DNA of 64,000 bases, from assembly GCF_900109455.1 (NCBI RefSeq), contig NZ_FOAG01000007.1:1-64000 (forward strand). Direction: 5' to 3'. The stretch is from Roseovarius azorensis (GTDB lineage Bacteria > Pseudomonadota > Alphaproteobacteria > Rhodobacterales > Rhodobacteraceae). Made by a program: the position numbers and the translations under genes. Below the pieces are notes generated by a model, which searched no databases, was not told the DNA's origin, and was given only the letters and a program-made list of their open reading frames with translations. Below, piece by piece: positions 35,241 to 42,972 of this stretch. The stretch's first letter is position 1. The number at the start of each line of letters is the position of its first letter.

Positions 35241-36083
35241 GCAGCACACCCATTAATTCTTGTTTAGGAGCATAAGTTTGTGATTCATTTCGTCCAAACA
35301 ACGGGCGGGAGGGTGCAAGTGGCGCGATCAGACATGAGCGATCTGGAATGGGAATTCATCAAAGCTGTCTTACCTAACAAAACGCGCGGCAAGAAGCGGG
35401 TGGATGACCGCCGCGTGATCAACGGCATTTTCTACGTCCTGCGCACCGGCATCCCTTGGGCCGATCTGCCCAGCGAATATGGCCCACCGACAACGGTCTA
35501 TAATCGCTTCAACCGGTGGAGCTATGCGGGCCACTGGGATCGGATCATGGACGCCATCGCCGACGCGCATAACGTGGACACAGTAATGGTCGACGGGACC
35601 AGCGTGCGCGCGCATCATTCCGCCACGACTCTCAAAAAAAGACCCGCGCCGCTGTTTAGGTCGCTCACGGGGCGGATTAGGCACGAAAATACATGCACTT
35701 ACCAATCAGGATGGGCTGCCGATCCGATATGAATTGACACCCGGCCAAGCTCATGACGCGCCGCCGTGCAAGGCGCTACTGGACAATTTGCAACCTGGCC
35801 AACATGTGCTCGCGGACAAAGCATATGACGCAGACTGGATCAGAGACTTGATCTGGGAACAGGGCGCTATCGACGTGATCCCTCCCAAGGCCAACCGCAA
35901 ACTACCCGCCGAATTTGATGCTGAAATCTACCGGGAACGCAACAAAATCGAGCGTTTCTTTGGTAGGCTGAAAGCCTCGTTCCGCCGTATCGCAACCCGA
36001 TACGAGAAGACGTCACGCAATTTCCTGTCGATGATCAAATTGGCATCGGTCAGGCTGTGGATCGAGTTTTATGAGTCGGCTGC
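35241..36083. mobile_element. IS5-family (IS427-like) element, 843 bp, CTAG duplication
   Basis: The element starts GCAGCA and ends GGCTGC as a short inverted repeat. It is flanked by CTAG at 35237-35240 and 36084-36087, the target duplication typical of the IS427 group. It lies in the gap between the SH3-nuclease gene and the DUF2493 gene and interrupts neither. Confidence 0.8.
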
Positions 36084-36087
36084 CTAG
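35319..36087 (+). CDS. IS5-family transposase in two frames
   Basis: The first part (GTG 35319 or ATG 35334 to about 35640) holds the N-terminal domain (DLEWEFIKAVLP, DRRVINGIFYVLRTGIPWAD) and the first catalytic Asp in TVMVDGTSVRAHH. At the A7 run near 35634-35640 the sense frame moves by +1, and continues as GRSRGGLGTKIHALTNQDGL to LADKAYDAD and ERNKIERFFGRLKASFRR (last Asp and Glu) to 36087. Two-ORF organisation with frameshifting is common in this group; a simple mutation is the alternative. The stop TAG lies inside the CTAG duplication. Confidence 0.8.
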
Positions 36088-36158
36088 GCATTCGACTCCC
36101 ATTGCTGGAGTTCACTGCGACGCCGCCGTTGTTCACACACATCTGGGAAAACGGTGAA

Positions 36159-36180
36159 AGGGCCGCCCGAAGGCGACCCT
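36159..36180 (-). terminator. Terminator of the DUF2493 gene
   Basis: On the minus strand AGGGTCGCC and GGCGGCCCT close a TTCG tetraloop with one mismatch, followed by TTTCACCGTTTT. It lies 7 bases after the stop of the gene at 36187. Confidence 0.6.
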
Positions 36181-36186
36181 CTATGT

Positions 36187-37116
36187 TCAAGTCTCCGCGG
36201 TCTTCTTAGCCGGGTCAGCAACCCGCATGACCGTCAGGCCTTTCGCTTCCGCCTTCTGCCCGAGGTTAAGCGCGACCCCGTTGCCGCCGAAGAGGACAAC
36301 CCCCGTCGCCGCGAACTTGTCGTCCAGCATTTCGTCGTTGCACTTGAACGGTGCCGCCCGCCCGTGCGCGGACCAGCGCGGATCGAAGCGCGCCTGCGCG
36401 ATCCCGCGTGCCCGGGCCCACCGGGCCGCAATCATCTCCGCCCCGTGCTTGCCACCCTTGTGGCAGAGGAAGATTTCCTGGTTGCGGTTCTGCTTGATCC
36501 GTTCGCGAACCTTGTCGAGCGTGTTGAAGATCACATCGACATCTGTCCAGTCGGTTGCGCCTGAGACGATCAGGGGAACCCCCTCGACTTTCGACTTCTC
36601 GGCGGTTTCACGGTCGTGCTGCTCCAGCAGTTGCCGCGCCTCGAAGACCGCGCCAGTCTCTTGCGCCCGGACGCTTGCGCGCGACCCGGCTGCCGGGATG
36701 AAGGCGTGACCGGTCTCGATCTCGTAGCATTCCGCCGCCGCTTCGCTCATCACCTCGATGGCGCTGACAATCTCACGCAGCTGCACAAAGCGCGCCTGCG
36801 CCTCTTCGAGCGCGGTCTCGGCGATCTCCGATCCGTCGTGGGATTTTGCCAGCGCACCGATCTTGTCGGCGGTGCGGTCGACCTCCTTGCCAAGCGCCAC
36901 CTTGCGGCGCTGCAGGATCGTGGCGAGCCCATGGGCCAGCGGTTCGATTTCCGCCTCGAGCCCGGTATTTCGCAATTGACCGAGCAGAGCCTCGAAGCTC
37001 TCGCGGATGATGTGGTCGGTCAGGATGTGATCTTCCGGGATCGGCAGCTGCGCGTCCTTCTCGGTCAGCCCGAAAAGTTCGATCGTCTCGTAGGTGTTTG
37101 CGGTGTCGTAAGCCAT
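36187..37116 (-). CDS. DUF2493 (SLOG-like) protein
   Basis: A 309-residue protein; start ATG 37116. Residues 1-180 are helical and charged (EVDRTADKIGALAKSHDGSE, AETALEEAQARFVQL). Residues 185-300 match DUF2493, a Rossmann-like SLOG relative: VPLIVSGATDWTDVDVIFNT, EIFLCHKGGKHGAEMIAARW and VVLFGGNGVALNLGQKA. SLOG domains bind nucleotide-derived ligands. DUF2493 proteins of this length are common on alphaproteobacterial plasmids, function untested. The gene stands alone with its own terminator. Confidence 0.85.
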   Translation of the reverse strand: MAYDTANTYETIELFGLTEKDAQLPIPEDHILTDHIIRESFEALLGQLRNTGLEAEIEPLAHGLATILQRRKVALGKEVDRTADKIGALAKSHDGSEIAETALEEAQARFVQLREIVSAIEVMSEAAAECYEIETGHAFIPAAGSRASVRAQETGAVFEARQLLEQHDRETAEKSKVEGVPLIVSGATDWTDVDVIFNTLDKVRERIKQNRNQEIFLCHKGGKHGAEMIAARWARARGIAQARFDPRWSAHGRAAPFKCNDEMLDDKFAATGVVLFGGNGVALNLGQKAEAKGLTVMRVADPAKKTAET

Positions 37117-37767
37117 GTCTGGTCTCCAGTGTTCGGTTCCTAGGCCACCACGTGAGTGTGGGGGCATGGCCGAATGCTTGGTTTCCGAATCTGCCCGGGT
37201 CAGGGACGGCGCAGCCGCCGGCTTGCCGGGCGCAAAAGTTTTCTGCGCGCAACACCGGACACATGCGCGCCCTCACGCACGGGACCATCCCGCGCCACAT
37301 GCCCCGCCCCCGCCGAAAAGTTTTGCGATCCTTGACGCGGGCTGATTTGGGGGCCATCCGGAGGATATGCTTCCGCGCTCATGTGTGTGTGGTTTGACGG
37401 TAGGTTTGCCCGACCCGAGCAGGCAAACGGCCCGACCGGACGCGTGAGACGGATGGAGCGGCGGGATCGTTTTGCCCCGCAAAACAGACCAGAGCGCAAT
37501 CCGGCGGAGCGACCGGGGAGGGACGTGCTCGCGAGGCGGGCAAACCGGGACGCCGGGTGCAACGCCGCGGTGAGGCCGCATGGCCGAATGCGCGACGGAC
37601 CGAAGGGCCGTTCTCCCCTGCGACACGCGAAGCCGAGCTGGGGAGGCCGACAGGCATCGGGCGGTATGTTCAAAACTGCGAAATTCGTAAGTCTGCAAGC
37701 CCCATAATGTTTCAGTTGCTCAATCCGTCGGCAAGGAACAAGATGGGAACAAAAAGGAGACCGAGCA
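37117..37767. other. 650 bases of GC-rich sequence without a supported gene
   Basis: Open frames exist in all registers because of the GC content, but none has a ribosome site or family signal. AAAAGTTTT occurs near 37236 and near 37316, each next to GCGC-rich stretches. GATTTGGGGGCC near 37347 is the reverse complement of part of the palindrome at 33252. A promoter for the gene at 37768 probably lies near 37690-37740, where the sequence turns AT-rich. Confidence 0.35.
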
Positions 37768-38175
37768 ATGGTTGATGACATCGAAATGCCCCCTGAACTG
37801 TCGGAAGCACTTCAACGGCAAAATGAGATAGACTGGGCGGAGGCCGGGCAGAAGGCACCAGTGTCTGGTTTCACCTACAAGGGAGTGCAGCTTGAGAGCA
37901 GATGGGCGGTCCTTCGTGAGCTGGAGGATATGAAACGCATTGTCGATGCCATGCCCGAGCTTATGTCGCGGCGCATAGAAACCATCTGGTGCGACTCCAA
38001 AGCCGGCGCGATCTACATCGTGACCGTGAAAGACAGACTCTGGGTTCCCGATATGAAATTGACGATCTCGGACGCGATCGTGGACACGGTCGGCGGGCAC
38101 AACGGAATTTACATTGACGGTGACGCGCCCGCCGGAATGAAGGTTGACCCGTATTGGCCGGGCAACTACCCCTAG
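37768..38175 (+). CDS. Hypothetical protein
   Basis: A 135-residue acidic protein with a strong AAGGAGACCGAGCA site before ATG 37768. N-terminal helix (PPELSEALQRQNEIDWAEAG), a beta-rich C-terminal half (TIWCDSKAGAIYIVTVKDRL, HNGIYIDGD). No family recognised. The stop is followed by the control region of the HTH gene. Confidence 0.65.
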   Translation: MVDDIEMPPELSEALQRQNEIDWAEAGQKAPVSGFTYKGVQLESRWAVLRELEDMKRIVDAMPELMSRRIETIWCDSKAGAIYIVTVKDRLWVPDMKLTISDAIVDTVGGHNGIYIDGDAPAGMKVDPYWPGNYP

Positions 38176-38350
38176 GGTCGGGATCCAACGGGCGAAAAGA
38201 GCGCAAAACCTGCCACCTCACGTTGACAGGTTTTCCACCCCACGGGTATGGTGGCTTTCCATATTCACCTGTGGCGGGATATCGTACACCTAAGCACCGT
38301 GTTCCAATAACCGCGAGTTCGGGAGTAGCGGAGTACCGATATTCGGGTGG

Positions 38351-38365
38351 GGTGGAAATTCCACC
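38351..38365. promoter_or_regulatory. Palindrome GGTGGAAATTCCACC, operator candidate
   Basis: A perfect 15-bp palindrome 72 bases upstream of the HTH gene at 38437. A second dyad, AAAACCTG and CAGGTTTT, lies at about 38207-38234. Two dyads in one 260-base control region suggest regulated transcription, perhaps by the HTH protein itself. Confidence 0.5.
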
Positions 38366-38436
38366 ATTCGAAGGCCCGGCCAAGCCATTGAGAAGACGCC
38401 CAAGCCTCCGTAAATCGAATGACAAGGAGGCCCGCA

Positions 38437-38949
38437 ATGGCAAAGACAATCAAAACAAGCAAGGCGCGCAAGAAGGCGCCGGAAAAATCCTCGACCGAAC
38501 GCATCTTCGGACCGAAGGTCTATTCGCATGGGTATACCGGCGTTCCAAATATCCTGCTGCGCGCGCAAAACCGGCTGGGGATCACCCCAACCCAGCTGAC
38601 CATCATCGTCCAGCTTCTCGGTTACTACTACGATCCGCTCCGTCCGCCTTTCCCGACGAAGCGCGATCTTGCAAAGCGCATCGGCATCACGGAGCAGACG
38701 ATCAGGATCAACATTAAGGCGCTCGAAGAAGCCGGGCTCGTCACGCGCGAACAGTGGAAGACGAGCGCCGGTGACTACGGCCCGAACCGGTACCACCTGA
38801 CCGGGCTGATCAACAAGCTGAAGAAGCTCGAACCGGATTTCGAGGAGGAACGGAAGGAGCGGGAGGAAGCTCGGGCCCTGACCGAGACGCCGCGTGCCAG
38901 GGCAAGCGCCCGCGCCAGAAAGGCCAAGGGCGATGGCGGCACAGAATAA
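38437..38949 (+). CDS. Winged-HTH plasmid protein
   Basis: A 170-residue protein from ATG 38437 (site AAGGAGG nine bases upstream). The centre is a winged helix of the replication-initiator/MarR-like type: ITPTQLTIIVQLLGYYYD, then PTKRDLAKRIGITEQTIRIN and IKALEEAGLVTREQWK. Both ends are basic and disordered (KTIKTSKARKKAPEK; ARASARARKAKG), likely for non-specific DNA contact. It overlaps the DUF3800 gene by 17 bases. Probably a transcriptional regulator; a minor replication role is possible. Confidence 0.75.
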   Translation: MAKTIKTSKARKKAPEKSSTERIFGPKVYSHGYTGVPNILLRAQNRLGITPTQLTIIVQLLGYYYDPLRPPFPTKRDLAKRIGITEQTIRINIKALEEAGLVTREQWKTSAGDYGPNRYHLTGLINKLKKLEPDFEEERKEREEARALTETPRARASARARKAKGDGGTE

Positions 38950-39547
38950 GCGCATCCTTTGTTTCATCGACGAATGCGGAACCGCCGGCGAACCCGGCTT
39001 CGCGCTCGGATGCGTGATGGCTTGGGCGCGGGAGTGCGGACGCGCGGATAAATCCTTGAGTGATTTGCTGGAGCCGAATGCGAACGAGCTGCATGCGGCG
39101 AATCTGAGTCGTGAATACCTGCAAAGTCTTCTGGCGCGCTTCGCACAGACTGACCGGCCCGAGGGCATGATTCTGATGAATAGGCTGGGAACGGTCACCG
39201 AGGGCACTGCGCCAGCGATCTACGCCGGGAATGTCATCGAGACCGTCAAGGTCGCCGTCGGGCAATTCCGGAAGCTGAACCGGATTCGCGGCCAGGGCGT
39301 CGGCAATGTGGAACTCATCCTCGATCTGAACCACCACAACACGGACCCCGAATGCCAGCGGATGATTTCGGAGGCGTGCCTGCATGACGGGCGTTTCAAG
39401 GCGGTGAATCGCATCAGCCAGATCGATTCCGCAGCATCGCGCCTTCTCCAACTCGCTGACGTAATCGCCTATGCGCGCACGTGGATCCACAAGGGCGAAG
39501 AGAATGCAAAGGGGCTACATGAGAACTACGGAATCCGGGTCCTTTGA
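38933..39547 (+). CDS. DUF3800 protein
   Basis: A 204-residue protein, start ATG 38933 inside the HTH gene. Opening RILCFIDECGTAGEPGFALG and closing RLLQLADVIAYA are the hallmarks of DUF3800, an RNase H-like fold with conserved acidic residues (Asp in FIDECG, Asp in QLADV, plus ELILDLNHH). Catalytic function is suspected but not known. It is followed by a strong bidirectional terminator and forms a two-gene unit with the winged-HTH gene. DUF3800 genes are frequent on mobile elements. Confidence 0.85.
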   Translation: MAAQNKRILCFIDECGTAGEPGFALGCVMAWARECGRADKSLSDLLEPNANELHAANLSREYLQSLLARFAQTDRPEGMILMNRLGTVTEGTAPAIYAGNVIETVKVAVGQFRKLNRIRGQGVGNVELILDLNHHNTDPECQRMISEACLHDGRFKAVNRISQIDSAASRLLQLADVIAYARTWIHKGEENAKGLHENYGIRVL

Positions 39548-39552
39548 ATCAG

Positions 39553-39577
39553 AAAAACCGCCCTGAGGGCGGTTTTT
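39553..39577. terminator. Rho-independent terminator
   Basis: AAAAACCGCCC and GGGCGGTTTTT pair perfectly (11 bp) around TGA, with A- and T-runs on either side, so it can act in both directions. It lies five bases after the DUF3800 stop. Confidence 0.9.
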
Positions 39578-39851
39578 AGGAGCGGCTTGCAACCGAACCA
39601 TCTGCGGTTCGGGTCGCCGCGACGCTCGCCCTGCACACAGCATGACGGGTCGCCGACAGGTTTCTGTCTGAGATGTAGATAGCATGTGTGGAGTAAAATT
39701 TCAACTACTCCCATCCTAACGACCCACCCAGAGACGCGTTGAAAAATATTCGCCACCTGAATATTTATTGAATATTTTCTGGACAAAGCACTTAGAGTGT
39801 GTGATGTAGGGTGCGAGGCGCAAAGAACCAAACAGCAAAAGGCATAGAAAC

Positions 39852-40529
39852 TTGAACCGAGACAACGCACTGCAGGCAGCGCGCGACCAGTTGGAAACAT
39901 CGATTTGGGGCCTTTTGAGCGAGCTTGAAAATTCGCTGGCATCACTCGCAAGCGTACCGCACATAAATATTGAGTGCCCTCGCGCAATAGGATCAGTCTT
40001 GAACTCAGCTCTTCCGGCAGCAGCTCAGGAGGCTGGGATCGAGAAAGACGGGCTTGAAGTTAGATACTGTCGTAATGGACAGTGCAACAAGATTTCCGGG
40101 CACGTGAAGTCGGGCAACGAAACCTTCCCCGTCAGCCTAGAGTTGCATCTGTCGGGTCCACGTGGCGGAACGACAAAATCGAAACACCAGTTTGCATTCT
40201 CGGAACCCGCCGTATGCGACATTGAACGTCAACCGTCGCTTATCGAATTTGACATAGACGCGCCCGAGAGACTGCTACTTTTTGTAGCGTGTCATCTCAG
40301 CGGCACCGGCGTATCGGTGTCGCGAGCGTACTTGAAATTTGCGGACGGTGTAGATCAGCGAATGATTGAGATGCACCGCCCTGCCGAAGGGGCGCCCAAG
40401 GCATCCGCAGATATCGGACCAGAGCAGGGTCCGCGTGGCGCAACATTGAAGGTAAAAAGACCCGAGGGAGACAAGAAAGAAGATGGCATCAAAACAGATA
40501 AACGGGGGGATGCTGCTTCTAGCTCGTAA
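39852..40529 (+). CDS. Hypothetical partner of the XRE-ImmA protein
   Basis: A 225-residue protein starting at TTG 39852. Residues 1-45 form a helix (LQAARDQLETSIWGLLSELE), and the middle is beta-rich (GLEVRYCRNGQCNKISGHVK, FPVSLELHLSG, LIEFDIDAPERLLLFVACHL). The last 45 are charged and probably disordered. No family recognised. It overlaps the XRE-metallopeptidase gene by 47 bases, a coupling typical of toxin-antitoxin or sensor-protease pairs, so it may be that protein's target or toxin. GC content is lower than in the flanks, which suggests transfer. Confidence 0.6.
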   Translation: MNRDNALQAARDQLETSIWGLLSELENSLASLASVPHINIECPRAIGSVLNSALPAAAQEAGIEKDGLEVRYCRNGQCNKISGHVKSGNETFPVSLELHLSGPRGGTTKSKHQFAFSEPAVCDIERQPSLIEFDIDAPERLLLFVACHLSGTGVSVSRAYLKFADGVDQRMIEMHRPAEGAPKASADIGPEQGPRGATLKVKRPEGDKKEDGIKTDKRGDAASSS

Positions 40530-41619
40530 GAGACGACGGAAAACTCAAAAGGACTTGGCCGCAGAGACCGGGGTCGCACAGGCGGCGATCTCCAGAGTCG
40601 AAAACGGTACAAAGGACGTGCTGTCGCATGAAGAGATTCAGTCGATTGCGCGCTTTTTAGGATTCCCGGTGAGTTTTTTCTTTGAGCAGGAGCCGCTTTA
40701 CAAAACACCCCTCAGTATCCACGGCGCGGCCTTCCGCAAGAAGTCGGCGGTTTCTGCGAAAGATCAAGGTGCGGTCGTCGCGCTAGCAAATCATCTTGTA
40801 CTGCACTTGCGCAGAATGCTTGAAGCCGTCGACTTGGAGCCCCAGTTTCCATTGCTTCAGTTTGAGGTTGTGGATGACAAGTCGAGCGTAAGCGAACACG
40901 CCCGTGCCGTTACTTCTGCAGCCGAAGCGGCTCAAAAGGTCCGAAAGTCGTGGCAGTTGGACGATGGACCTTTGCCGAATCTCGTCAAGTACATTGAAGC
41001 TACCGGTGTGTTCGTGGTTCAAGGCAATTTTGGCGGCGCCGACATTGACGGCGTAACCATTAGGCCCCCAGGAATGAAACCGGTGGTGGTTCTAAACGAA
41101 GACCGGCCCGCCGATCGGAAGCGGTTTAGCCTTGCCCATGAATACGGCCATGTGATCTTGCATCCCTTCCCGTACGACGCGATGGAAAAGGAAGCCAACG
41201 AATTTGCCGCTGAGTTGCTCACTCCTGCCAAAGGAGTGCTACCAGATCTGAAGAAACCGTTGACCATTCCAAGACTTGGGCAATTGAAGCTGAAATGGCG
41301 TGTGGCAATGGCAGCATTGATCTACCGCGCTAAAGCGCTGAACGCGATAACCGATCAAGCTGCGACGTCTTTGTACAAGAAGATGAGTTACTACGGCTAT
41401 CGAACGCGAGAGCCTGATGAGTTTAGTATTGAGCATGAACAGGGTTATCTATCAACTCAGCTCTTGGAATTGCACACGGAGGATTTGGGATACTCGTTCG
41501 ACGAGTTGGCTGATGCTTTAAGAACTTTCCCAACTGAGTTGGCGGAGATGCACGGCCTGAAACCGCCAGACCAGCGCCCGAAACCAAAACTGAAGCTGGT
41601 TATTGGAGGCGAACTTTGA
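40483..41619 (+). CDS. XRE HTH plus ImmA/IrrE metallopeptidase
   Basis: A 378-residue fusion. HTH at 10-65 (MLLLARKRRRKTQKDLAAET, AISRVENGTKD). The ImmA/IrrE zinc protease has its HExxH motif at 219-223 (SLAHEYGHVILH) and a downstream Glu in EKEANEFAAELLTP. Members cleave repressors to release SOS, phage or stress genes; others are antitoxin-like controllers of overlapping partners. The C-terminal 90 residues continue as a helical domain. Together with the upstream gene it forms a compact two-gene module of unknown purpose. Confidence 0.88.
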   Translation: MASKQINGGMLLLARKRRRKTQKDLAAETGVAQAAISRVENGTKDVLSHEEIQSIARFLGFPVSFFFEQEPLYKTPLSIHGAAFRKKSAVSAKDQGAVVALANHLVLHLRRMLEAVDLEPQFPLLQFEVVDDKSSVSEHARAVTSAAEAAQKVRKSWQLDDGPLPNLVKYIEATGVFVVQGNFGGADIDGVTIRPPGMKPVVVLNEDRPADRKRFSLAHEYGHVILHPFPYDAMEKEANEFAAELLTPAKGVLPDLKKPLTIPRLGQLKLKWRVAMAALIYRAKALNAITDQAATSLYKKMSYYGYRTREPDEFSIEHEQGYLSTQLLELHTEDLGYSFDELADALRTFPTELAEMHGLKPPDQRPKPKLKLVIGGEL

Positions 41620-41737
41620 TCGATTTTGCACGCTAAGCTGGACGTGTCATACATGATACAGACAACCTCAATGGCTTCCGAACGATCCACTTCTTGTGTT
41701 GCAGCTCTTCGCTTTCGCACGTTCCAAGAAAACAAGA

Positions 41738-41765
41738 AGGGGAACCGTGGTCCCACGGCTCCCCT
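41738..41765. terminator. Bidirectional terminator
   Basis: AGGGGAACCGTGG and CCACGGCTCCCCT pair over 13 bp with one mismatch around TC, with AAGAA before and TTTCGTT after. It separates the convergent ImmA gene (plus) and DUF736 gene (minus). Confidence 0.8.
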
Positions 41766-41797
41766 TTCGTTGCGCATCGTCTAGTCTCGCGCGTTGA

Positions 41798-42526
41798 TCA
41801 GGCCACCAGCGACAGCCCCGCGCCCGCATCCCGCGGCTGCTCGCCGCTGTCGATGAACGGAATGATTGAGAAAGTCTGCCCGCCGCGCTGTTCTTCGTTC
41901 TGCACGGCGTTCACGCGCAGGTCGCCATCGGGCGTGTTGATCAGCAGCGACAGGTAGTCATTGCCCGTGCGGCTGCTTTTCGCCATCCAGGCCGAGCCGA
42001 CGCGGATCGGCGTGCCCCGGGGCGAGCTTACCTCGATCCGGTAGTCGGGGTGGGTCTCCTCGGTCTTGTAGCTGTTCTCGATCAGCATGAACTCCAGATC
42101 GAACATCATGTTGGCGATGTAGCCGGTGAAGGCGTTGTCAGCGTCCATGGCGGTGAGCTCGCCCGAGATCGAGCCGGATTTCATCAGGCCGTTCGAGACC
42201 AGCGGGATGATCTCGAATTCGCCGCTCTGGGCCGCGCGCGCCTCTTTCGTCTGCACCGCGTTGACCCGGAAGGGGCCGAGGCCGACATCAAGCTGCATCG
42301 AAATGTAAGGGTTGCCGCTGGTATTACCGGTCTCGTTCCAGGCCGTACCGATGCGCACCTTGCGGCCCGATTTGTTGACTGCCGTCACGTCAAAATCCGG
42401 GCTGCGCGCGGACATCTTCGGACGGGTTTCAAGCTGGATGGCGATGTCAAAGCGCGTCGAGTGGATCATGCCGGTGTACTCGGCGGCTGCGGTCTCGACA
42501 TTGCGGGTGAGGGTTCCTGCGAACAT
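41798..42526 (-). CDS. Tandem DUF736 protein
   Basis: A 242-residue protein from ATG 42526 (AAAAGGAACC upstream). Two copies of the DUF736-type beta domain can be matched: VRIGTAWNETGNTSGNPYIS ... FRVNAVQTKEARAAQSGEFE ... IIPLV, and IRVGSAWMAKSSRTGNDYLS ... LRVNAVQNEEQRGGQTFS ... IIPFI. Single-domain members are about 110 residues, so this is an internal duplication. The family is abundant on conjugative plasmids with no proven function; single-strand DNA or anti-restriction roles are guesses. It carries the shared upstream motif. Confidence 0.82.
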   Translation of the reverse strand: MFAGTLTRNVETAAAEYTGMIHSTRFDIAIQLETRPKMSARSPDFDVTAVNKSGRKVRIGTAWNETGNTSGNPYISMQLDVGLGPFRVNAVQTKEARAAQSGEFEIIPLVSNGLMKSGSISGELTAMDADNAFTGYIANMMFDLEFMLIENSYKTEETHPDYRIEVSSPRGTPIRVGSAWMAKSSRTGNDYLSLLINTPDGDLRVNAVQNEEQRGGQTFSIIPFIDSGEQPRDAGAGLSLVA

Positions 42527-42617
42527 GGGATGGTTCCTTTTCGATTGGCCGGTGCCTGACGTTCTTGCCATCGCATCCGGGATTGCTTTCTCGACCCCTT
42601 GAGGGATCACAAATCAG

Positions 42618-42634
42618 AAAGCCTGCTTTCCTTT
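42618..42634 (-). promoter_or_regulatory. Shared upstream motif, copy A
   Basis: Minus strand AAAGGAAAGCAGGCTTT, 90 bases before the DUF736 start, followed by GTGATCCC and a CCCTCAAGGGG hairpin. Its inner part AAAGC-AG-GCTTT is a dyad. Related copies lie before four more genes of this block. Confidence 0.6.
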
Positions 42635-42650
42635 CAGCCCCGCCCACGGG

Positions 42651-42953
42651 TCAGAGCTGCCGTCCGAGTGGGAATGCCCCCGCGCCTCCGGGTGCTACGC
42701 CCCTCCCCTGCCCGTCTGGTCTTGATTGGCTGCCCGGATTTTCCGCGCCGTCCTCCGGTCGCGCGATGAAAAACCCCGCCTCTTTGCCGTTCAACCGTTG
42801 CCCTTCCCGGTCGGTCAGGCCGATGCAGCTGCCGTTCGGCACATAGGTGATGAGGTACTGACCGAGCCTGTCCTTGTGCACGCGGTAGCCGGTATTGGCC
42901 CAATGCACGGTCTGGCCGGCATCAATGGCGGCCTTGATGTCATCGAGTGTCAT
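42651..42953 (-). CDS. Small hypothetical plasmid protein
   Basis: A 100-residue protein from ATG 42953. The fold is suggested by MTLDDIKAAIDAGQTVHWAN, YRVHKDRLGQYLITY, IGLTDREGQRLNGKEAGFFI; the tail is Gly/Pro-rich. It resembles the small proteins often found beside plasmid-borne methylase-helicases, family not named. It lies 17 bases downstream of the giant helicase stop and is likely cotranscribed. Confidence 0.7.
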   Translation of the reverse strand: MTLDDIKAAIDAGQTVHWANTGYRVHKDRLGQYLITYVPNGSCIGLTDREGQRLNGKEAGFFIARPEDGAENPGSQSRPDGQGRGVAPGGAGAFPLGRQL

Positions 42954-42972
42954 GTTCTTCCCCCCCCATTGC

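Noticed and set aside
37381-37707. Possible 108-residue Arg-rich protein
   Set aside because: Overlapping open frames in every register of a GC-rich block, no ribosome site, low-complexity product.
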